Part shown: in pieces, positions 10,301-18,382 of the stretch
Layout: each line of letters opens with the position of its first letter
Position numbering within the stretch: position 1 is the first letter of the stretch
Assembly (NCBI GenBank): GCA_018985225.1
Contig: JADGIF010000046.1
Location: 1-27,404, forward strand
Direction: 5' to 3'
Length of the DNA: 27,404 nucleotides
Origin: Amoeboradix gromovi
Taxonomy: Eukaryota > Sanchytriomycota > Sanchytriomycetes > Sanchytriales > Sanchytriaceae
The notes under the pieces: model-generated
What the model was told of the DNA's origin: nothing
Databases searched by the model: none
Seen by the model: only the letters and a program-made list of their open reading frames with translations
Translations under genes and position numbers: made by a program

Positions 10301-11243
10301 TAAAAATGAGCAAAATGGCAAAAGAATGGATGGAATATAGTCATGGAATTAACATAGAATTCTACCTGGTTGAAGCAAGCATGAATGATGCTACAGAAAT
10401 AAAAACCCATGTTTACAGGTACAACCCGAGCATTACAGAATCAGTAGATATTCAGCAAGGACTGAACACATCTTTCGTCAACCTTGTAAGTCCAGCACTG
10501 GAACCAGAACTATACAAGTCCGCTGAAGGTAAATGCAAAATAACAACAATAGAGTATGAGATTTATCCATTTTATGATGAAGAACTTCAACCATTTGGAT
10601 TGGTAAGAGTAATGAAAGATCTAGAATACAATGAAGAGCAAGATCAAGATGTCAATAAAGTTGTAAACGCCTTGTCTACTGCTGTAGATTTCTTTAGAAA
10701 GGAACAGAACGGTGTTAAAATAGCTCCAATTTTGCAAGGTGAGAGCCTAACAGACCAGTCACAACAAGACATATTGTTTGCTCGATTCTTATTGACCGAC
10801 TTACGACAGTTGTTGCTAAGCCTGGATTCATCATCTATTGCAGAAATCAAAAGCTACAAATTTCCTCCTAAGGCAGTACTACAAGTTATGCAATGTGTAT
10901 TGTATTTATTTGGAAAGAGGCCTTCAGATGTTTACACATGGCCTGCCGTAGTTAAATTTGTAAATTTTGAACTTTTGAAGAAAATGGCATCTTTTGATCC
11001 TACTGCAGATATTAGGCCACTTTATTTTAAAAGGGTTGAAATAACAATTAAAAGTATAAATCAAAAGTTAATGTAGCAATGAAATCAAAAGATATCAGAA
11101 AACACGGATCCCAACCAACAAAAGACATGTTCAGTTGGTTGGTAGTATCATTGCATTTAAATGAGAGATCAGTAAAAGCTAAAAGAAAGTTGAACTTGTT
11201 TGTTGAAGAGGTTGCTGATGAAGAGCTAGACTTGATTCTTTAA
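7339..11243 (+). CDS. EFCAB5-like flagellar-associated protein (two exons: 7339-11053, 11077-11243)
   Basis: 1293 residues if the 23-nt intron at 11054-11076 is removed; 1245 if the frame stops at the TAG 11074-11076. Start is the first ATG (7339). Residues 89-101 (NPVLWLGQWIIRN) resemble the NPxxxLGxxLxRN motif of EFCAB5-type proteins. About 440-880 is low-complexity, rich in S, N, D and T, probably disordered. Two GAF-like segments follow: VYLPISNEKNEVIGMVNI (ending near 935) and a second ending EIYPFYDEELQPFGLVRV (near 1090). The C-terminus from about 1145 resembles the helical region before the dynein heavy-chain stalk (PPKAVLQVMQCVLYLFG, LLKKMASFDP). Exon 2 continues this match with MFSWLVVSLHLNERSVKAKR, like the WVxAxxxYxxV segment of dyneins. 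EFCAB5 relatives occur in ciliated or flagellated cells; a flagellar role is inferred. No EF-hand is visible. Confidence 0.6.
11054..11076 (+). other. Candidate 23-nt spliceosomal intron
   Basis: The segment begins GTATAAATC and ends GTTAATGTAG. Removing it joins A (11053) to CA (11077-11078), making a Thr codon, then ATG AAA at 11079, exactly in frame with a 54-codon reading frame ending at TAA 11241-11243. It removes the in-frame TAG that otherwise ends the EFCAB5-like protein. The added residues continue a dynein-like helical region. The 3' end TTAATGTAG differs by one base from TTAATTTAG at the end of the 19-nt intron in the deacetylase gene. Without splicing, the 54-codon frame would start two bases after the preceding stop, an unusual arrangement for a nuclear gene. 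Confidence 0.7.
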
Positions 11244-11273
11244 ATAAACCCGTTTAGCAATTTTACTGCTTAT

Positions 11274-11945
11274 GGGACACCAAATATAAAAACTAGACTA
11301 ACTCGTTTTTAAAGGAGGTGCACCATACGGAGGAAATCATTAATGAAAGATCTTCTATTATACCAATTTTCTTTCATTACCTTCAATCCCCTCTTCAAAA
11401 TAAAACTAGAAGACCCTGCATCTCGTTCAAATATGTGAGGTCTTGGAGCATCTAAGCAAAAGGTGCATTTTCTTAGACGGTACTCTTTCTTCATTTCATT
11501 TAATGTCATACTAACATCATTACTCTTATGTATTTCATTCTCACAGACATTACATTTCTTTGAAGTGTAATCTATGGACAGTCTCCCTGACTATTGTCTT
11601 GCTGAATTTCAATTTCGTTTTAACTGTTCCAAGAACTTAGTACTATGAATTGGTATTATGAATCAGAGGTTTATTTGAAATATTTCAGAGTGCTAGTATA
11701 GTTTTTACAGAGTAATAGTGATATTTTATTTGAAATAAAGACTGGATGAAAGAGTAAGAGAATAGCTGTACAGAATATTTATTTTTGAAATTTCGATACA
11801 AAAAGTTATTTATTTTCCTTTTATACTCGTCAACTCCGCAACTAGCTGAATGTCCACTCGCCTCTTGAATCCATAAAATTAATAAAGCTGAAATAATGTT
11901 CAAGTTGTTACACAAAGTTGGTCCAGTTTTTATATTTGATGTCCC
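11274..11945. mobile_element. TIR element copy E2 (672 bp) carrying a Fanzor tail
   Basis: It starts GGGACACCAAATATAAAAAC and ends with the inverse of the variant GGGACATC end. The longest copy in the window. Its right half is the reverse complement of the left part of E1. Its left half contains a minus-strand reading frame for a Fanzor C-terminus (listed separately). No transposase frame is present, so it is non-autonomous, apparently an internal deletion derivative of a larger Fanzor-carrying TIR transposon. Flanks TTAT and ATCT give no obvious target-site duplication. It begins 30 bp after the stop of the spliced EFCAB5-like gene. Confidence 0.85.
11302..11571 (-). pseudogene. Fanzor1-like C-terminal zinc finger inside element E2
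   Basis: On the minus strand the sequence reads DYTSKKCNVCENEIHKSNDV, then LRKCTFCLDAPRPHIFERDA, and ends RMVHLL and TAA close to the TIR. The two CxxC knuckles separated by about 30 residues, preceded by TSKKC and followed by F-E-R-D-A, match the C-terminal zinc finger and last RuvC acid of Fanzor1/TnpB proteins. It resembles the pseudogene at 4723-6401 (also TSKKC, ERD) but is a different family, because the spacing and the tail after RDA differ. Everything upstream of the finger is missing and a stop lies a few codons before it. The same tail is recognisable, more decayed, in element E3 (CTFCIDIQRPRIFERDSG). Confidence 0.7.
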
Positions 11946-12639
11946 ATCTGTATAAAGTTTTAGTCAATTTAAAGATCTATTGATGATTGCCTTATATATC
12001 TCTTCATTATTAAGTGGCTCCAGTAGATTATAAAGTACATATTCACCACTTATAGCTTCGAAGAGTAAACTTCAGTTGAATTGTGAAATCTAACTTTAAA
12101 CCTGCACATATATTTGACTGCCCTCCATCTGCCATACTGCGCACAATCAGTTTTTGTAAGGTTGTAAACGAATCAAGTCTTCTAGTTATAGAATACTGTT
12201 AGCAAATGGGGAATGACCAACTTTGCGAAGAAAAAACATGGAATGACTATTTCGTCTTCTTTTTGGTGATAACATACTGGCTGTACTTCCAAAAAATAGC
12301 AAATTATTTTTAATGTGGGCGGCAATAGTGTATCAAGTAAAATTAAAAGAGACCGGGGACACCGCAAGATTAATAAGGTGTGTAGATTGATACAAACGAC
12401 TGCTATAAAATGATAAGTGTCATTATAAAAAGTCAATGGCTAGTATTATTTTACACCTTATGTCTTTGAAACACATTTGTATGTAACACTATGTTCGTGT
12501 CCTTTGATTTCACTGGATTTTATCTTAGTTACAATGCTAAGCATAGATCTATCAAAAAATTTAACTCTAGTGCAGTATCTGGCTCCAAATCTAGCCGTTA
12601 CTGATGCTGTTTCACTCACTTAGACGTATTTATTGAAAC
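11946..12639. other. Spacer with a short decayed coding segment on the minus strand
   Basis: Most of this stretch is not coding. Between about 12172 and 11964 the minus strand reads FVYNLTKTDCAQYGRWRAVK, then CRFKVRFHNSTEVYSSKL, and, after a one-base shift, ISGEYVLYNLLEPLNNEEIY and KAIINRSLN, ending at TGA 11964-11966. The two pieces join naturally at the shift, and the residue composition (W, C, Y, R) is unlike random AT-rich translation, so this is probably the relic of a gene or transposon protein. I cannot name the family. The final part of the stretch is the upstream region of the large deacetylase gene. Confidence 0.35.
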
Positions 12640-15600
12640 ATGATTTTAACAGTTATGATTATTCGTGCAGTCCAATGTGGTCCATCTTTTGGAGCTTGCG
12701 CGGACCAATTATGCTGCAGTAAGTTTGGAAACTGTGGTGATTCTTCAGATTTTTGCGAGGTCAATGCAGGTTGTAATACTAAATATGGCTTCTGTTGGGG
12801 TGTATGTGCGCCTTATAATGGAGAGTGCACCGGGCCCACAGATTGTTGCTCCACGGATGGGTGGTGTGGCACCTCTAACGAGCATTGCAATCCTACTCCT
12901 AAAATTAGATCATGCGTTAATCCAAAACATGCTCACATCATGATAAATGCTCCGTTAAGAATTAGGCAATACTCAGATGCATTTAATTCTTTTAATATTT
13001 CTGGATCTTTCTTTATCAATGCTGATAACTACGCAAATATGAATGAATTAGACTTAGATTTATTGTATGCAGTTGATAATGGGCATGAAATCGGTATGTT
13101 TAGTAATCAAGTGCAAACATCCGGGAAATTGAGCTCTTTCTCTGCATATAATCTGATAAAACCTAATGTAGACATAATAAGGTATGTAAGCGGGGTTGCA
13201 CCAGTTGCGTACATCCCCAAATCATTTGAGAATGGCACATACACTCAAGCTGCCTCTCAACTAGGGCTGAGTCCGTTTTCAGATCCTACTTTTTCTTATA
13301 ACAGCTCTGAATCTTTAATTGATTCTTTGTTGATGAATTCTCCTCCAATATTAATGGCTCTTGATAGCGATGATTTCATTCAATCTTTGCCACAGATTAT
13401 TGATTACTACCAGTTTAAAAGGTTTAAATTTGTTTCTTTATCTGCATGTTTGGGTAAGCCTAAGTCACAATTTCCATTTACTGGTTTGAGGCCACGTAGC
13501 AAATCCAACAGACCAACGCCAATACATACTCCTTTACCGGTTCCTATTCAGTCTGCACCGTTTAATTCTTGCAATGATAAGCAAATTGCTGTGGTTGTTA
13601 TTGGGGGTCCTAGCAAGCATTACAACCATTATCTTAGATTAACGCAGGACTTGAATATTCCCATTAACTTCTTTCCTTCTACAAATGACTCTTCGATGGC
13701 TTATAATCGTGACGCTCTTGAACTATCAAAGAACAACCAATTTGGTCTTCAGTTTTCTTACAATGCCAAGTCTAATTCGTCTATTTTAACAAGCACTAAT
13801 TACCAGCGACAGGTTACCCAAATGCTCACTCATAACAATGGCCACATGTTTATTTATCCTGATTTTGGCGCATGGAATTCCTCGATTTTAGCGCAATGGA
13901 ATGATTTGGGATATACCGTGGTCAGTTCAAACTTGGACTCCGAAGATTGGAGGATAAATCCCAGTAAAAAAGATGTCATGGACTCTGTTGATGCTGCGTT
14001 GAGCTATGATGAAGATTCTGGTTATATTCTAACTTGCAGTGGCTATGTAGGTGTTTGTGCCGATGCAATTCCTAGTATTGCAGGTACGTTTCTCGTTAAT
14101 AACTATACTTTTGTTAATCTTGACACTTGTTTAAACCGGACTAACTCTAAGATTTTAGAGCCTCATCAATTCGAGTATAACAGTTTAGACACTTCTGTGG
14201 TTAGTGGGGCAGTTAGCTCATTCTGCGGACCACTATACAATAATCAGAAATGTGATACCAACTACTGCTGCTCTATTTTCGGTACTTGTGGATTAAACAA
14301 AAATTTTTGCTATGGCGATTACTTTTGCGGCTGGAACTGCAAGGGTGATGAGCCTCCATTTTTACCAGGAGCATTGGAGGAACCTATTTTGACATGCAAA
14401 AACAAGAAACAGGTTGCTTTAACCTTTGATGATGGTCCACATGCCAATTATACTGATTTGTATCTTGACGTGCTGCAGAGGCGTAATATAACGGCTACTT
14501 TCTTTGTTTCTGGATATAATTTAATAAAGAATCAGAAGCCATTCCTTAGGACTTTAAAACTGGGACATGAAATTGCCCATCATACTTGGAACCACAGCGA
14601 CTCCCAAATACTCATCAAAGATTCTGCTGGATTTGACTTTGATATGAAAAGTAACGCCGAACTGATCTACAATTTGACTGGCAAAAATCCACATTTCTTT
14701 AGGCCTCCTTTTGGAAGCTTTAATCAGGAAACTATGGATAGATGGCACGCTCTAGGCATGGTTCCTGTCATTTGGGATATAGATTCGAACGATTGGCGCA
14801 ATCCTACGTTGTTTGACCTTGCTTTCACTAACATCATAGATTCTTTTAATGCGGACACCGATGGCCCTCATATAATCTTGTGCCATGATATCCATCCTAC
14901 TTGTTTAAAACATCTAGATGACATCATTGACTTGTTTTTATCATTTAATTATACATTTGTGAATACTAGTGAATGCCTCGGTCTAAGTGAATGGCAGGAG
15001 GATGTAAAGCCTGATTCGGTGAGAACTCCCTTTCAAATTGAATATCCATCTCCCAAGAATGAATCTGAGAATGTACCAATAAGTTTAACCCATGATGCGA
15101 TAGCTAACTATAGCCAATCAATGAGCAGTGTTTATCAACCAGCTATTTATAAGAAGTGCATTAATAAGGTTGTACATATACTGGTGATTGATGGTCCCAG
15201 TGATGAAGGTATGCTTATACAAGAGGAACTTATAAATAACAAGATAAATGGTACTTGGATGCTGAGCGATACCATGGTTCAAAACTATAGACAAGTTCTG
15301 GATATAAGTAAGCAACAGGCTGTTGGCCTTAGTGATTTTACTGGAAATGCAACATTGGTTGACGAATTAAGAGAATTACTGCAAACACTGACTCACAATA
15401 ATGGGTACAGATATATATACAGCGATAACCATACTGCATTGGGTATTTACAATGATTTAGGATACTATTTGGTCCATAGTAACCTGGATCCTGAGGACTA
15501 CATGGATAACTCAACACTGTCCCTAAATACCATAAAGTCTGCTTTGCAATTAGACAGTAACAAAGGCTACATTATAAACTGCGGGGGATATACTCAGACG

Positions 15601-16630
15601 TGTGCTTCTATAATGGGGGAAATGGTTCAATTGTTTAAATCATATGGATATACGTTTGCTACACTACAGGACTGCCTAAGATTACCATTCATAGCAACCT
15701 CTTCAAGAACTTCTTCAGAACCGGCTGTCACTACTGCAGGTAACGCTGGTCTTAAGATTACGATACCAACTAGTCAAGTTTTTGGTAGCAACGCGACATA
15801 TCCAATAAGCAACCCACCGTATAATGCACAGTGCGGGCCTTTGAACGATAATCAAGGATGCGAGACATTCTATTGCTGTAACATGTATTTTTAATTAATT
15901 TAGATTTGGAGAATGCGGATTAAATGTGAACTCTTGCTATAGTGACTACTTTTGTGGATGGAAATGCAAAGGAAAGGCTCCAGAAATAGAAGCAGGAGCT
16001 CTAGAAGAGCCAATAAAGCACTGCAAGAACAATAAACAAGTGGCATTATCATTTGATGATGGTCCACATGGAACCTATACCGATATGTATTTGGATGTGT
16101 TAAAACGAAGGAATGTTACAGCAACGTTTTTTGTAAGTGGATATTCTATAATAAAGAATCCAAGTAAATTGTTGCGGGAGGCAAAAGAGGGGCATGAAAT
16201 AGGGCATCATTCATGGAATCACACAAATTCCCAGTCTCTGATAAATGATATTGCTGCGTTTGAGTATGACATGGGTCAAACTAGTAACCTGATATTCAAC
16301 ATAACAAAATTAAAACCTAAATTAATCAGACCACCATTCGGCAGCTACAATCAAGCAACGATGAATAAGTGGTACAAAGATGGAATGGTACCGGTGATAT
16401 GGGATATAGATAGCAATGATTGGAGGAATCCCACACGCGCTGATCTGGCATTCCAGAATATAGTGAATAAACTGAAGCTGGATACCACAGCAGGACATCT
16501 GGTTCTATGCCATGACATCATACCTACGTGCCTGCAGCATTTGGACGATATCATCGATTTATTTTTGAGCAATAATTACACATTTGTGACCACCAGTGAT
16601 TGTATAGAGGAGGATGCATATAAAGAATAA
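12640..16630 (+). CDS. Giant multimodular chitin-binding deacetylase (two exons: 12640-15884, 15904-16630)
   Basis: 1323 residues after removing a 19-nt intron. A short leader (MILTVMIIRAVQ) is followed by two CBM18 modules (about 12-56 and 57-86), two degenerate deacetylase-fold domains (about 92-275 and 310-500), CBM18 (529-569), an intact NodB/chitin-deacetylase domain (about 588-775), another degenerate domain (about 840-1030), CBM18 (1065-1105, interrupted by the intron) and a second intact domain (about 1123-1318). The intact ones show TFDDGP (595-600), HTWNH (648-652), RPPFG (688-692), DIDSNDW and LCHDIH; and SFDDGP (1131-1136), HSWNH (1184-1188). Degenerate domains have INAPL, IGGPS or IDGPS in place of TFDDGP and lack HxxxH. 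The likely role is secreted, metal-dependent N-deacetylation of chitin in the cell wall or during host contact. Its paralogue is at 18383-20806. Confidence 0.85.
15885..15903 (+). other. Candidate 19-nt spliceosomal intron
   Basis: The segment is GTATTTTTAATTAATTTAG, bounded by GT and AG. Its removal turns a premature stop into CCNIFGECGLNVNSC, matching CCSIFGTCGLNKNFC of the third CBM18 of the same protein and CCSIFGTCGLSKDYC of the paralogue. It is the only removal that fixes the frame and leaves GT-AG borders, and it lies inside one codon (AT|A). All but two bases are A or T, and TTAAT near the 3' end could act as a branch site. A 19-nt insertion causing pseudogenisation is the alternative, but an insertion with perfect splice borders is less likely. 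Confidence 0.8.
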
Positions 16631-16803
16631 AAAGCTTGAGTTACTGTCAAATTTATTTTTAATCAAATTTCATGTACATTACTTAGTCGAATTTAGCTTG
16701 TTTTATGCGCACTGGGATTTGACTCTTCAAATTGTGGCTTATTTTTGCCAATCAAAATGGAGAAAACAAACTCTTAAGCTTTTGAACATCCCGTGACATT
16801 ACC

Positions 16804-18228
16804 ATGCTAATCATTCCGTCTTTAGTATGGAGCGTGACACCAATAGCCGATTGTTCTTTACTTCAGAGCATTGCTATCAGTTTAAATATGGACAAAACTA
16901 ATTCTGAAATCATGAAACAAATTCTGAGTGACTGCTGCGCGACAAGTGGCATCACGTGTAACAACGGCAGGGTAAATACAATTAACTGGGCATCCTTACG
17001 CCTTAATGGAACCATTAACTCGACCCAGCTTTTGCCTTCCGCTTTGACAAGTTTAAAACTAGACAATAACATTTTATCTGGAAATATAACAAATCTTGAA
17101 TTACCGAGTACCATGATAGTTTTTAGTGCTGTTTCCAACAGACTTGTCGGTAGTGTCCCAAAATTGCCGTACTCATTGCAATATTTACAGCTTGACAATA
17201 ATATTTTGACAGGGCTGTTCCCAATTTTAAATTCAAAGCTCACTTATTGTTCTCTATCTAACAATCAAATTTCAGGTAGTCTACCAAGTTTTTTGCCTGC
17301 TGCTATGATGTACTTCAAGGTACAAGCTAATGCGCTTACTGGGCCATTCTCTTTAGGCACGTACCCAAACAGTCTAAAATATGTTTATATTCAAAAAAAT
17401 CTGCTTCAAGGTACTGTAACAGATATGGGTAACAGCAGCATCATAGAGTTTACGGCACATGCTAACCTTCTTTCTGGTAAGGTTCCCTCCTTTCCCGTAA
17501 CACTTAAGCAACTTATTTTGGGATATGAGGGTTTCCCAGGAAACCAGTTTACAGGAGCCGTAGAATTATACCAACCAAAAGTTTTGCGTTTAAACAACAA
17601 CCTTATATCTAGTGTTATTATATATAACACTTCTCTCTTGACTACCTGTGATTTGTCTTACAATCCTTTTCTCAACATACTTAATGTTATTGATTTAAAT
17701 TGTTTGAAGAACGGGCTTTATGTTCCAAATCAACAAGCACCTCGGGAGGACTCATTATCAACATCTGCTTTTATGCAATCAAGCCCCACTGTAGTGATCA
17801 CCTACAGCATACCACAAGATTCAAAAATTCAAGACTCTAAAACCGAAGAAACTGAATCTAATCCAGTGACAGCATTAGAAAACTTCACAGAGAAATTCTA
17901 TGGTACTATTTCCTCCATTCAAAAATTGAAGAGCCGCTCAAGCAAAATGTACTCGTCGCCTACTGACAAGACGGATCTGAAATCTTTTACAAGCTTAGGG
18001 ACTGCAAACTTTTATAACACAAAGGAAGTACTTGTACAAGGACCAAGTACAGGAGAGAATAACGGCTCATTGGTTTATTGGTTGTTCGGAGGCTTTGCAT
18101 TAGCCTGTGCATTATTATTTTTGGCTGCAGCTGTGTTTAAAAGTCCGAAAATTTATTCCAAATTTGGAAGAAAGAACAGTTTTGCGACGCTGAACACCTT
18201 TGGAAACAAGACGGTTAGTAACATTTAA
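16804..18228 (+). CDS. Leucine-rich-repeat membrane protein (plant-receptor-like ectodomain)
   Basis: 474 residues from ATG 16804. A short leader (MLIIPSLVWSVTPIA) precedes an N-terminal cap with DCC and GITCNNGRV, as in LRRNT_2 caps. About eight to nine repeats follow, of the type LxxLxLxxNxLxGxxP (for example LQYLQLDNNILTGLFP, LTYCSLSNNQISGSLP), then an S/T-rich stalk (about 320-418), one membrane span (about 423-444, VYWLFGGFALACALLFLAAA) and a basic tail of about 30 residues without a kinase. It is therefore a type I surface protein, probably a receptor-like or adhesive ectodomain. It sits between the two deacetylase paralogues on the same strand, 173 bp after one and 154 bp before the other, which suggests a cell-surface neighbourhood. 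The ligand is unknown. Confidence 0.8.
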   Translation: MLIIPSLVWSVTPIADCSLLQSIAISLNMDKTNSEIMKQILSDCCATSGITCNNGRVNTINWASLRLNGTINSTQLLPSALTSLKLDNNILSGNITNLELPSTMIVFSAVSNRLVGSVPKLPYSLQYLQLDNNILTGLFPILNSKLTYCSLSNNQISGSLPSFLPAAMMYFKVQANALTGPFSLGTYPNSLKYVYIQKNLLQGTVTDMGNSSIIEFTAHANLLSGKVPSFPVTLKQLILGYEGFPGNQFTGAVELYQPKVLRLNNNLISSVIIYNTSLLTTCDLSYNPFLNILNVIDLNCLKNGLYVPNQQAPREDSLSTSAFMQSSPTVVITYSIPQDSKIQDSKTEETESNPVTALENFTEKFYGTISSIQKLKSRSSKMYSSPTDKTDLKSFTSLGTANFYNTKEVLVQGPSTGENNGSLVYWLFGGFALACALLFLAAAVFKSPKIYSKFGRKNSFATLNTFGNKTVSNI

Positions 18229-18382
18229 ATTTATTTTGAAGGCGAGATTCAATAAACTTTTTGTTATAAACCAATTCGTAGTATATGGCTTTTCCACATT
18301 AAGCTGCTTCGTTGTCTGAAATCGAAAGTTCCGGCGTCGCATTTGATTTGAGGCGAGAAACGTCATTAAAAATTTGAAACAA

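Noticed and set aside
12626-12652. Possible 27-nt intron (GTAT...TTTTAACAG) giving an alternative start at 12604 for the giant deacetylase
   Set aside because: In frame, but the resulting leader is no better than the unspliced one, and the unspliced start aligns with that of the paralogue.
15926-16630. Separate deacetylase gene starting at ATG 15926
   Set aside because: It would begin inside a CBM18 and lack a leader; a 19-nt intron joins it perfectly to the upstream frame.
16863-17243. 126-codon minus-strand frame within the LRR gene
   Set aside because: Antisense to clear leucine-rich repeats; the repeat pattern of the plus strand explains it.
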